Assembly (NCBI GenBank): GCA_964543575.1
Contig: CAZIYV010000015.1
Location: forward strand, 1 to 36,167
Direction of reading: 5' to 3'
Length of the DNA stretch: 36,167 nucleotides
Source: Pelotomaculum_B sp964543575
GTDB lineage: Bacteria; Bacillota; Desulfotomaculia; Desulfotomaculales; Pelotomaculaceae
The notes beneath the pieces are model-generated. The model was given only the letters and a program-made list of their open reading frames with translations, had not been told where the DNA came from and did no database searches. How positions within the stretch are numbered: the first letter of the stretch is position 1; every line of letters starts with the position of its first letter. Below, piece after piece: positions 1 through 7,749 of the stretch. Both the position numbers and the translations under genes were made by a program.

Positions 1-159
1 GCCATCAATGGGATGGGTAAAACCAAATTTATTGCCCGTTAATTTGAAGGCGATCGTGGGCAGGCGGGTATTATCTATGCGGCCACCCGTAAGGAGGTAG
101 ATGCCCTATACGAGCATCTACATTCAAAAGGGTATCCGGTCGGGCGTTATCATGCTGGC

Positions 160-1497
160 ATGGATAAAGATGACCGGAATCAGAACCAGGAAGATTTCCT
201 CTATGATGAAATTAGAGTCATAATCGCTACCAATGCTTTTGGTTTGGGTATAGACAAGTCCAATGTACGATATGTTATCCACTACCACATGCCCAAGAAC
301 ATGGAAGCGTATTACCAGGAGGCCGGGCGCGCGGGGAGAGATGACGAGCCCGCTGAATGCATCCTGCTTTTCAGCCCTCAGGATGTTCAGATTCAAAGAT
401 TTTTAATCGAAAGTTCTATCCCCTCTCCGGAAAGAAGGGACAGTGAATATAAGAAGCTCCAGTTAATGGTTGACTATTGCCATACATCCAGGTGCCTGCG
501 TGGCGAAATACTGCAGTATTTCGGGCAGGCTGGTGTTCCTGAAAACTGCGCCAACTGCAGCAATTGTAATAACGATGATGAGCTTGTTGACATAACTGTG
601 GAGGCACAAAAAGTATTATCTTGCACCTGGCGCATGAAGGAGCAGTTTGGGGTTAACCTGATCGCCAATGTGCTGAAAGGATCCAAGAATAAAAAAGTTC
701 TGCAGCGCGGCCTGGAGCGGCTGCCCACTTACGGTTTAATGCAAAGTTATAAGGAAAAAGAAATTCTGCACTTGATTAAAGTTCTGGTTGCCGAAGGGTA
801 TATCGACCTGACGGAAGGACAGTACCCGGTGGCCAGGCTTTTACCCAAGGCAGCCCCTGTGTTGAAAGGACAGCAACAGGTTTTCCTCAGAATGAGGCAA
901 AAAAAGGAGCAGACGGATCTCGACCAGTCGCTGTTTGACCGTCTGCGCCAGCTGCGCCGGGAGATTGCGCAAAGAGAACAGGTGCCGCCGTACATCATTT
1001 TTCCTGACAGCACCCTGCGGGAAATGTGTGAACGACTGCCGGCGGATGCTTCCGCCCTGCTGGCCATCAAAGGTGTGGGTGAGGCCAGGCTGAAAAATTA
1101 CGGCCATTTGTTCTTGGATATGCTGCGCGATTACGCCGGGGAGACAACTCAGATCCAGCCTGAGTCCGCGCAGCCGGAGAAAAAGCGGGAGGGCCAAACA
1201 GCAAGCCATGTGGTCACTTATAATATGCTTAAGGAAGGCCGGTCCATAAAGGAAATTGCCCGTTTGAGAGGTTTAACTGCCCGCTCAGTCCAGGACCATA
1301 TCATCCGCTGTGGGCAGGAGGGCTATGATATTAACTGGAGTGACTTGATCAATCCAGAATATGAACTGTTAATAGTTGAAAAAACCAAAGAACTGGGAGC
1401 AGCGAAGCTTAGACTGATCAAAGAAGCGCTGCCTGATGAGGTGGATTATTTTAGTATCAGGGCGGTGATTTCTAAGCTGGGGTTGGCAACAAGCTGA
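160..1497 (+). CDS. recQ: ATP-dependent DNA helicase RecQ, C-terminal part (5' end outside window, in-frame stop upstream)
   Basis: RecQ is a 3'-5' superfamily 2 DNA helicase acting in recombination and fork repair. Visible are the second RecA-like lobe (NAFGLGIDKSNVRYVIHY; motif VI in EAGRAGRD), zinc-binding cysteines C107, C112, C130, C133 and C136, a winged-helix region, an HRDC domain at about residues 255-325, and a C-terminal helix-turn-helix region from about residue 345, as in longer Firmicutes RecQ proteins. Recognisable RecQ sequence continues upstream in frame to base 1 (for example GIIYAATRKEVDALYEHL), but a TAA at 40-42 interrupts it where a tyrosine would fit. ATG 160 is the first start after that stop, lies inside the helicase fold and has no good ribosome binding site. 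The gene is therefore either broken or carries a sequence error. The family call is firm; integrity is doubtful. Confidence 0.9.
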   Translation: MDKDDRNQNQEDFLYDEIRVIIATNAFGLGIDKSNVRYVIHYHMPKNMEAYYQEAGRAGRDDEPAECILLFSPQDVQIQRFLIESSIPSPERRDSEYKKLQLMVDYCHTSRCLRGEILQYFGQAGVPENCANCSNCNNDDELVDITVEAQKVLSCTWRMKEQFGVNLIANVLKGSKNKKVLQRGLERLPTYGLMQSYKEKEILHLIKVLVAEGYIDLTEGQYPVARLLPKAAPVLKGQQQVFLRMRQKKEQTDLDQSLFDRLRQLRREIAQREQVPPYIIFPDSTLREMCERLPADASALLAIKGVGEARLKNYGHLFLDMLRDYAGETTQIQPESAQPEKKREGQTASHVVTYNMLKEGRSIKEIARLRGLTARSVQDHIIRCGQEGYDINWSDLINPEYELLIVEKTKELGAAKLRLIKEALPDEVDYFSIRAVISKLGLATS

Positions 1498-1511
1498 CAA
1501 AAAAATAAATG

Positions 1512-1540
1512 TTGCACATTAAATGAAAACCATGTATAAT
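1512..1540 (+). promoter_or_regulatory. sigma-A promoter of the DEAD-box helicase
   Basis: TTGCAC (1512-1517) and a perfect TATAAT (1535-1540) are 17 bases apart, just after the recQ stop. Transcription would begin near 1547, giving a leader of about 200 bases before the helicase start at 1752. Confidence 0.8.
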
Positions 1541-1595
1541 GAAGCTTGTTTCTTTAAGCCCAATTTTTTTCTCTGCCACCAAAAGCTTAGACATT

Positions 1596-1640
1596 AAAGG
1601 GGTTATCGCTTTGAATAGCGATTGCCCCTTTGCTCTTTTA
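1596..1640 (+). promoter_or_regulatory. hairpin in the 5' leader of the DEAD-box helicase, possible attenuator
   Basis: AAAGGGG (1596-1602) and ATCGCT (1605-1610) pair with AGCGAT (1617-1622) and CCCCTTT (1625-1631) around a six-base loop, with one T/T mismatch and one wobble. The sequence GCTCTTTTA follows, so the structure resembles an intrinsic terminator inside the leader. Long leaders are known upstream of DEAD-box helicase genes in other bacteria. A regulatory role here is inference. Confidence 0.5.
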
Positions 1641-1751
1641 TATGGAAAATTAAGTTGTTTTAGAGATTTCTTAAGGCTGAAGGTAAAGGTAAGAAACAAG
1701 ATGGGTATGATATATATTAACATCCCAAGTCGTAAAGGAGAAGAAAGAGTA

Positions 1752-3206
1752 ATGACAACATTCAATGATTTTGGCTTAACCGAACCGGTGATCCGGTCTC
1801 TCAACAATATGGGCTTTGAGGAAGCGACGCCCATACAAGAGCAGGCTGTGCCACTGGGTTTGCAAGGCAAAGACCTGATCGGGCAGGCTCATACCGGGAC
1901 CGGTAAGACAGCGGCCTTTGGTATTCCGATGATAGAGTATTTTGACGTGGGAAGCGATCACATCCAGGGGGTTGTCTTAACACCCACCCGTGAACTGGCC
2001 ATCCAGGTAGCTGAAGAACTAAACAGAATTGGGCAGTTTAAGGGGATCCGTACGCTGCCGATTTACGGCGGCCAGGAGATCCTCCGTCAGATCAGAGCGC
2101 TCAAGAACAGGCCCCACATTATCGTGGGGACACCTGGCCGTCTGATGGACCACATGAGGCGCAAGACCGTCCGCCTGAACCAGGTCAGCATAGTGGTTTT
2201 AGACGAAGCAGACGAAATGCTGAATATGGGTTTTATTGAGGATATCGAGACCATCCTCACAGAAGTTCCTGACGAACGCCAGACCTTGCTTTTCTCTGCC
2301 ACCATGCCCGCTCCGATCCAGACCCTGGCGCGGCGGTTCATGAGAAACCCGGAGGTTATCAGGATTGAGGGCAAACAGGTGACCGTCGCCAACACCAAGC
2401 AAAGCTACATTGAAGTCGAAGAGAGACAAAAATTCGATGTCTTCTGCCGCCTGCTGGATATTCAGTCGCCCGACCGTTCCATTGTCTTCGGTCGTACCAA
2501 GCGCCGCGTGGACGAGCTTTTTGAGGCCCTGAACAAACGTGGCTATTCAGCCGAAGCGCTGCACGGAGATCTAGCCCAGTCCAAGCGGGACGCGGTGATG
2601 CGGCGGTTCAGAGACGGTACCATTGAGGTGCTGGTAGCAACTGACGTTGCCGCCAGAGGCCTGGATATTTCCGACGTGACCCATATCTATAACTTTGACA
2701 TCCCCCAGGATCCGGAGGGTTATGTCCACCGTATCGGCCGCACCGGCCGTGCCGGTAAAGCAGGCGTGGCTGTTACCTTTGTCACGCCCCGGGAGATCCA
2801 CCACTTAAGGCTTATTGAAAACATGACCAGGGGGAAAATAGCGCGCAAGCCTATTCCGACCATTAAAGAGGCCATTGAGGGGCAGCAGCGCCTGACCGTG
2901 GATAAACTAATGCTCGCCCTGGAAAATGGGGACACAGGCAACTACAAGGGTTTAGCCGAAAGTTTGCTGGAGGAGAATGACGCGGTTGCCCTTCTGTCGG
3001 CAGCGTTAAAGGTGTTAACCAAAGAATCCGACCAGACCCCGGTGACACTGACCGAGGAGCGGCCGCTCAGGGTCAGGCATGATAAATTTAAGAAACCCGC
3101 GCCGGGAAGATACGCTCAGAGCGGAAGCGCCAAAAAAGGTTCTGCCCGCACCGGCGGTCACCCGTCGTCACGGGGGAAAAGCAGGTTTGGCAGCCGTTCT
3201 TTCTAA
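1752..3206 (+). CDS. DEAD-box ATP-dependent RNA helicase (CshA/DeaD type)
   Basis: This RNA helicase of the CshA/DeaD group remodels structured RNA in ribosome assembly, mRNA decay and cold adaptation. Its 484 residues carry the full motif set: AHTGTGKT (46-53, Walker A), PTRELA, TPGR, DEAD (151-154), SAT (182-184), ATDVAARGLD (motif V) and HRIGRTGRAG (326-335). After about residue 430 comes a basic Ser/Gly/Arg/Lys-rich tail of the kind used for RNA binding. ATG 1752 is preferred because AAAGGAG lies just upstream and the protein then begins with a Q-motif-type N-terminus (FNDFGL). The frame stays open back to 1539, but that stretch encodes the leader hairpin and is low-complexity. The gene is monocistronic, with its own promoter and terminator. 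Confidence 0.93.
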   Translation: MTTFNDFGLTEPVIRSLNNMGFEEATPIQEQAVPLGLQGKDLIGQAHTGTGKTAAFGIPMIEYFDVGSDHIQGVVLTPTRELAIQVAEELNRIGQFKGIRTLPIYGGQEILRQIRALKNRPHIIVGTPGRLMDHMRRKTVRLNQVSIVVLDEADEMLNMGFIEDIETILTEVPDERQTLLFSATMPAPIQTLARRFMRNPEVIRIEGKQVTVANTKQSYIEVEERQKFDVFCRLLDIQSPDRSIVFGRTKRRVDELFEALNKRGYSAEALHGDLAQSKRDAVMRRFRDGTIEVLVATDVAARGLDISDVTHIYNFDIPQDPEGYVHRIGRTGRAGKAGVAVTFVTPREIHHLRLIENMTRGKIARKPIPTIKEAIEGQQRLTVDKLMLALENGDTGNYKGLAESLLEENDAVALLSAALKVLTKESDQTPVTLTEERPLRVRHDKFKKPAPGRYAQSGSAKKGSARTGGHPSSRGKSRFGSRSF

Positions 3207-3251
3207 CACGGGCGCATCTTTCCAATAGGGCGCAAAATTTAAACTTGTAAG

Positions 3252-3286
3252 CCAGGGGAGCCTTAGCGGTTCCCCTGGTTTGGTTT
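3252..3286 (+). terminator. intrinsic terminator after the DEAD-box helicase
   Basis: CCAGGGGA (3252-3259) pairs with TCCCCTGG (3271-3278), followed by TTTGGTTT. The 156 bases from here to the next gene hold no other feature I can support. Confidence 0.8.
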
Positions 3287-3442
3287 CAGCCTATATTCAG
3301 CGCCATGCGAGCGTTATTTTAATAAATTTTTACAATTCCATTAAGTTGTCAACTTATAGGGCCGATTTCAGATACAAGGGCAGCAATATTTTATCTTTGC
3401 TAGTAACTGTTTGCTGCTTATGTTTACCGGAGGCTTAAATAT

Positions 3443-4603
3443 ATGTGCCGGAAAATTATTGTTTGGATTTTAACCATATTTGTTTTTGTGCCGGCCGCTG
3501 CTGTACCCTACGACAAGTGCTACGGGGAGGGGCGTCCTGAAATAGTCTGGCAGGCTTCACGCCTGGGTAAACCGACCGATCTTATAATGGGTCCGAATGG
3601 GCTGCTTTATATACCGTCAGGAAACAAGCTGATGGTGGTGGATGATTTTGGCCGTAAGCTCTGGGAGGCCGCCGTCGCTGGCGGTGGTAAAGGCGGACGG
3701 CCGGTTTTTGATGCGCGTGGCTCCATTTTTTTCCCGGGCAGCTCGTCTATCCAGGAGGTTAAGTTAAATGGAAGCAGCGGCTGGGATTTTGCTGTTTACG
3801 GGGGTACCAACAATAGCAATACACAGGTAACCTTTGGCCCCGGCAACCTATTGTACCTGCCTTTGCCGTCGGGTCTTTATGCTCTTGACACAAAAGGACG
3901 CTATAATTGGCTGATGAGGCTTTATGCCAGTCAGGATGATAACAGCACCCAGACCAGCGGCCGTGAGATTCTGGCCTGTGCGGGGAATGACCAGGCTGTC
4001 TTTGTGGTTACCGGTAAAAAGGGCAAGGAAAACAGCCTGTTGGCAGTAAACGGGGAAGGTGCGATTCTCTGGCGCTACTGGCTGGGAGATATAAAAGCGG
4101 TCAATCTGGCAACAGGATCTGACGGGCGGCTGTATGTATCCGTTATTTCAGGGGCCGTTGTATCCGGCCAGGGTGAGCGTTCAATCCCAGGGAAGGTCTA
4201 TGCTTTCGACAGCAAAGGCGATGGCAGGCCTATCTGGTACCATCCAGTTAAATTTGATAACCTGACGGCGCCAACTCCGTCTGAGCACGGCCTGCTATAT
4301 TTTTGCGCCGGCAATAAGCTTTTTGCCCTTGATCAGACAGACGGTACGGAAGCATGGCGTCAAACATTGTATAAAGCAGTGTCGCGTCCGGCTGTTAACG
4401 AGAGCAGCCGGCGGGTTTACCTGGGGACTGATGACAGCCGCCTGCTGGCGGTGACCCCGCAGGGACGGCTGGACTGGGAGCTGACCCTGGACGGTAAAAT
4501 GACAGGTCAGGCCCTGACGGGGCCGGGTGGAATTCTCTATGTAACAACTGATAAGGGAAGCCTGTATAAAATAAAAGATGAAGCTTCACCAGGAGACCAA
4601 TAG
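3443..4603 (+). CDS. exported PQQ-like beta-propeller repeat protein
   Basis: The 386-residue product starts with a signal peptide (basic MCRKI, then a hydrophobic stretch to about residue 20). The body is a chain of short repeats of the PQQ/WD-like beta-propeller type, such as LLYIPSGNKLMVVDDFGRKLWE, LYALDTKGRYNW, VYAFDSKGDGRPIWY and LFALDQTDGTEAWR, each with the typical W/L-x-D-x-x-G turn. These proteins are usually extracytoplasmic scaffolds; nothing shows PQQ binding or an enzyme activity. ACCGGAGG lies ahead of ATG 3443. The next gene, an SLH protein, starts one base after this stop with its Shine-Dalgarno site inside this gene, so the two are probably cotranslated and may act together at the cell surface. 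Confidence 0.8.
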   Translation: MCRKIIVWILTIFVFVPAAAVPYDKCYGEGRPEIVWQASRLGKPTDLIMGPNGLLYIPSGNKLMVVDDFGRKLWEAAVAGGGKGGRPVFDARGSIFFPGSSSIQEVKLNGSSGWDFAVYGGTNNSNTQVTFGPGNLLYLPLPSGLYALDTKGRYNWLMRLYASQDDNSTQTSGREILACAGNDQAVFVVTGKKGKENSLLAVNGEGAILWRYWLGDIKAVNLATGSDGRLYVSVISGAVVSGQGERSIPGKVYAFDSKGDGRPIWYHPVKFDNLTAPTPSEHGLLYFCAGNKLFALDQTDGTEAWRQTLYKAVSRPAVNESSRRVYLGTDDSRLLAVTPQGRLDWELTLDGKMTGQALTGPGGILYVTTDKGSLYKIKDEASPGDQ

Positions 4604-4604
4604 C

Positions 4605-6041
4605 ATGGATAAAAGGGCGTTGTGCCGGCCGGCACTGGTTTTTCTGATTTTACTGGCAGTTGTTTTCTGGCGGCCTTGTCCCGCCTTGGCGGCGCTGGCT
4701 TCAAACACGGTTTTTTTCAACGACCTGCAGGATCACTGGGCACGCAGCCACATCACGCGACTGGCCGCCCTGGATGCGGTTAAGGGGAATCCCGATCACA
4801 CTTTTAAGCCTGATCAACAGATTAGCCGGCTGGAAACAGTGGTTTTGTTAATGAGGTCGGGCGGTTTTACCGCGGAGGCGGAGCAGCTGGCCAGAGCGCG
4901 CACTTCTTCCAGCGGTTCAGCGGCCGGCGTTAAGACGCCCATAGTGCCCTGGGGGCAGCAGTATCTTAACCTGGCTTTGAACAAGGGGTTTCTGCGGCTC
5001 GACAGTTCGGAGGATTTTAATTTTGACGCGCCGGCAACCAGGCTGGAGGCGGCCCGGCTGCTGGCTCATGCGCTGTACCTGCTGCCGCCGTCATTCACAT
5101 CCGGGGGAGATTCGGGTGAAAATGAAAAAGCCGCCACAGTAGGCTTTGTGGTTGATAAAACTTTTGCTGATGAAAACCTGGTGCAGCCGCTCGACCGGCC
5201 CTGCCTTAAGGCATTGGCCGCCGCCGGCATCATGTCCGGCTATCCCGACGGTACTTTCCGCCCGCTGGACTACCTTACCAGGGCTGAAATGGCTGTGATT
5301 CTCAGCCAGTTGCTGGACCGGGGGTGGGTAAAAATAGCTGACGAACGGCTCTATACAGGGTTGATTTCCAGAATAAACACCTCCAAGGGGGGCAGGGAAC
5401 TGGAATTGATCACTCCAAAGGGAGCGCAAAAATTCAAGGTAGCCCAGGGTGTTTTTTGCTACAGGGCTGGTGGGGAGCAGCCGTTTGAACAGGCCGTGGG
5501 CTGGCGCGCTGAGGCGATCCTGGACAAAAGCAAGCAGGTTCTCTGGGTAAACCTGCTTCAGCGCGAGGAAACTGCGCTGGCTGTGGAAAAAATCAGAGGT
5601 TCTGTAAAATCAGTGGCACTGGGCAGGGATAATTTATTGGTGCTTTGCGACCAGTACTGTGAAGACCGGATCCTGCTTCTGGACTGGGATGCGGTGGTGG
5701 TTAAAAAAGATGCGTTGCAGAGTTTCGCTTCCCTTAAGCCGGGTACTTATGTGGACGTGGAAACAACACGGGATCAAGTAAAAAAAGTAACTGTGCTGGA
5801 GGTCAAAAACATTTCGGGACAGATGGAAAGGCTGGACGGCAATCGTTTATATCTAAAGGGTGGACAGTCAGGCAATAAACCAAACTGGTTTAATTACTAT
5901 GATACCGCACGGGTGGTTAATAAAGATGGTGTTAGAAGGGGAGATGTGCTGGTTGGTGAAACAGTGCAGATTATCTACCTGGATCCTTTTCCGGAGGAAA
6001 TCGATGATGAAATCCCCCTGGAGATAAAAGTTACCAGATAA
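4605..6041 (+). CDS. S-layer homology (SLH) domain surface protein
   Basis: This exported protein of 478 residues has a signal peptide (hydrophobic LVFLILLAVVFW, cleavage likely after PALA). Three SLH repeats follow, at about residues 38-85, 110-155 and 187-243; the clearest is GIMSGYPDGTFRPLDYLTRAEMAV in the third. SLH domains anchor proteins to pyruvylated secondary cell-wall polymers. The C-terminal 230 residues are a beta-rich region I do not recognise. ATG 4605 is chosen because AGGAG sits 9 bases upstream. An in-frame ATG at 4578 would overlap the previous gene and place charged residues before the signal. It is coupled to the beta-propeller gene. Confidence 0.88.
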   Translation: MDKRALCRPALVFLILLAVVFWRPCPALAALASNTVFFNDLQDHWARSHITRLAALDAVKGNPDHTFKPDQQISRLETVVLLMRSGGFTAEAEQLARARTSSSGSAAGVKTPIVPWGQQYLNLALNKGFLRLDSSEDFNFDAPATRLEAARLLAHALYLLPPSFTSGGDSGENEKAATVGFVVDKTFADENLVQPLDRPCLKALAAAGIMSGYPDGTFRPLDYLTRAEMAVILSQLLDRGWVKIADERLYTGLISRINTSKGGRELELITPKGAQKFKVAQGVFCYRAGGEQPFEQAVGWRAEAILDKSKQVLWVNLLQREETALAVEKIRGSVKSVALGRDNLLVLCDQYCEDRILLLDWDAVVVKKDALQSFASLKPGTYVDVETTRDQVKKVTVLEVKNISGQMERLDGNRLYLKGGQSGNKPNWFNYYDTARVVNKDGVRRGDVLVGETVQIIYLDPFPEEIDDEIPLEIKVTR

Positions 6042-6072
6042 GCCAGTGTTCTACGACCGGGAGGAAACGTTA

Positions 6073-6567
6073 ATGGGGTATGTAATTAGAAAAGTCAGTG
6101 AAGAAGACGGGCAAGATATAACGGATATTTTTAATTATTTTGTGGAAAATAGCTTTGCGGCATATCCTGAAAAAAGAGTGCAAGACGTTTTTTTCGAAAG
6201 ATTGAAACGACTGGCAGGCGATTTTCCAATTTACGCTATCGTTAAAAGAGGGGGCGGATTAGCGGGGTTCGGCATGTTGCGCCCATATCATACCATGGAA
6301 ACATTCAAAAGGACGGCGGAACTGACCTATTTCATTTTACCCGCACATATGGGCAAAGGATTGGGAACAAAGCTTTTAAATATACTGATTGAAGAAGCGC
6401 AAAAAAAGAGCTTTGATACTTTGCTAGCAAGTATTTCTTCGCTGAATGAAATAAGTTTAAATTTTCATCTAAAAAATGGGTTTACAGAATGCGGCAGGTT
6501 TAAACGCATAGGGAAAAAATTTGGACAGAATTTTGATGAAGTTTGGATGCAAAGGTTTATAATATAA
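6073..6567 (+). CDS. GNAT-family N-acetyltransferase
   Basis: A 164-residue protein of the GCN5-related acetyltransferase fold. The acetyl-CoA pyrophosphate-binding motif A is visible as HMGKGLGTKLLNILIEEA, preceded by the strand ELTYFILP and followed by the typical NEISLNFHLKNGF segment. The closest flavour is the phosphinothricin/amino-acid N-acetyltransferase subgroup, but the substrate cannot be read from sequence. ATG 6073 follows GGGAGG by 8 bases; an in-frame GTG at 6046 is weaker. The gene is visibly richer in A and T than the SLH gene before it, which may hint at separate origin. Confidence 0.85.
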   Translation: MGYVIRKVSEEDGQDITDIFNYFVENSFAAYPEKRVQDVFFERLKRLAGDFPIYAIVKRGGGLAGFGMLRPYHTMETFKRTAELTYFILPAHMGKGLGTKLLNILIEEAQKKSFDTLLASISSLNEISLNFHLKNGFTECGRFKRIGKKFGQNFDEVWMQRFII

Positions 6568-6627
6568 CCAGGGCAGGAAACATGTCCTATTAGGAAAAGA
6601 ACTCATAAATAACTTTCTTCAGAGGGA

Positions 6628-7122
6628 ATGATCAACATTCGTAAATTTGTAGTTGGGGTAATGGGCGGCGGTGATAATATTTCACCGGAAAACTTGGCGC
6701 TGGCGTACCAGTTAGGGGCATTGATCGCCAAAGAGGGATGGGTGCTGCTAAATGGAGGCAGGCCGGCAGGTGTGATGGAGGCTTCAGCTAAAGGGGCCAA
6801 GGATAACGGGGGGCTGACTGTGGGCATTTCGCCGGACAGCAGCAGCCAGGGGACCTCTCCGTATATCGATATTGTTATAGTGACCGGGATGGGGGACGGG
6901 CGGAATTACCTGAATGTGCTTTCCAGCGATATCATCGTGGCGCTGCCAGGTAAAGCCGGAACGGTTTCAGAGATAGCGCTTGCTTTAAAAAGCCGGAAAA
7001 AAGTTATACTGCTGAATTTTAATACCGGCAAGCTGTTTGATTTTTACCGGGTTAATGGTTTGCTGAAGTCAGCGGAGACTGCGGAAGAAGTAATTCTAAT
7101 AATCAAGGGCGAGACAAGCTGA
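6628..7122 (+). CDS. TIGR00725-family Rossmann (LOG/DprA-like) protein
   Basis: A 164-residue single-domain protein of the SLOG superfamily. Markers are the N-terminal strand and glycine turn VGVMGGGDN, the nucleotide/phosphoribosyl loop LNGGRPAGVMEA, and PGKAGTVSE, the counterpart of PGGxGTxxE in LOG proteins. The group includes cytokinin-activating phosphoribohydrolases and DprA-like nucleotide binders; the TIGR00725 branch has no settled role. The Shine-Dalgarno site is weak and close (AGAGGG directly before ATG 6628), but starting later would delete the first beta strand. It follows the GNAT gene after 60 bases. Confidence 0.82.
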   Translation: MINIRKFVVGVMGGGDNISPENLALAYQLGALIAKEGWVLLNGGRPAGVMEASAKGAKDNGGLTVGISPDSSSQGTSPYIDIVIVTGMGDGRNYLNVLSSDIIVALPGKAGTVSEIALALKSRKKVILLNFNTGKLFDFYRVNGLLKSAETAEEVILIIKGETS

Positions 7123-7150
7123 AGGCTTTTGGAGAAATTAAATTAAATAA

Positions 7151-7186
7151 AATCCTGTAAATCAGGTTAATCCTGTTAATCCTGTC
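7151..7186. repeat. short AATCCTGT direct and inverted repeat
   Basis: AATCCTGT occurs three times in 36 bases (7151-7158, 7169-7176, 7179-7186), and an inverted AATCAGGTT lies between the first two copies. It stands just upstream of the tRNA-Ser promoter. No coding function is visible. Confidence 0.6.
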
Positions 7187-7209
7187 TATATGTTTCGTCG
7201 GAGTTGCGC

Positions 7210-7238
7210 TTGCAGTAAAGCCGAAATAAAGGTATAAT
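7210..7238 (+). promoter_or_regulatory. sigma-A promoter for tRNA-Ser and SRP RNA
   Basis: TTGCAG (7210-7215), a 17-base spacer and TATAAT (7233-7238). Transcription would start about 12 bases before the tRNA. No terminator separates the tRNA from the SRP RNA, so one transcript may carry both. Confidence 0.8.
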
Positions 7239-7256
7239 GTTTGTTGCGTAGTGCAC

Positions 7257-7346
7257 GGAGAGATGGCCGAGTGGATGAAGGCGCACGCCTGGAGAGCGTG
7301 TGGACGGGTAACTGTCTCCAGGGTTCGAATCCCTGTCTCTCCGCCA
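7257..7346 (+). tRNA. tRNA-Ser (anticodon GGA)
   Basis: The acceptor stem GGAGAGA (7257-7263) pairs with TCTCTCC (7336-7342), followed by discriminator G and an encoded CCA (7344-7346). The anticodon stem CACGC/GCGTG encloses CTGGAGA, giving anticodon GGA at 7291-7293. The long variable arm and the GGTTCGAATCC T-arm are as expected for a class II serine tRNA. Confidence 0.97.
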
Positions 7347-7357
7347 TTTTTTAAGAG

Positions 7358-7630
7358 ATTGCCGTGCTAGACGGGGAGGTAGCGGTGCCCTGTACCCGCA
7401 AACCGCTGCAGCGGGGTCGAATTCCTGCCCCAGGGTTTAGCTTGTGGGGTCCGGCTCCCGTAAGGGGCGTAGACGATTGGGTCTCGTGCGACGGAGCTTC
7501 CTGAACCGTGTCAGATCTTGACGGAAGCAGCACTAAGGGAAATACTCCGGGTGCCGCGAGGGCGCCTGGTCCGAGCTACCTGCGGGTTTATCGCCCGGAA
7601 GTTAATATTCAAAGGCAGGTGCACGGCATA
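7358..7630 (+). ncRNA. ffs: signal recognition particle RNA, large (Alu plus S domain) Firmicutes type
   Basis: The RNA core of the signal recognition particle, which targets nascent membrane and secreted proteins to the membrane with Ffh. The ends pair (TGCCGTGC at 7360-7367 with GCACGGCA at 7621-7628), giving about 270 bases as in Bacillus scRNA rather than the 114-base E. coli form. The 5' part matches the Alu domain, and GACGGAAGCAGCACTAAGGG near 7520 is the conserved Ffh-binding S-domain loop. Its position between tRNA-Ser and dnaX is common in Firmicutes. Confidence 0.95.
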
Positions 7631-7638
7631 ATTTTGTA

Positions 7639-7673
7639 AACCGCCCCCGTAATTTTTGGGGGCGGTTCTTATT
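7639..7673 (+). terminator. intrinsic terminator after SRP RNA
   Basis: AACCGCCCCC (7639-7648) pairs perfectly with GGGGGCGGTT (7658-7667) around a T-rich loop, followed by CTTATT. Confidence 0.88.
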
Positions 7674-7749
7674 ATGTTAACAGGAAATGTGTATTGATCG
7701 ACGAACTATAAAGGTAAAATATAGTGCAGGAGTTAGAAAGGAATCCCCT

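Noticed and set aside
1539..1751. 71-codon N-terminal extension of the DEAD-box helicase
   Set aside because: It reads through the leader hairpin, while a good ribosome binding site and a canonical N-terminus exist at 1752.
7351..7533. Minus-strand frame over the SRP RNA
   Set aside because: The plus strand is a recognisable SRP RNA with paired ends; the frame is accidental.
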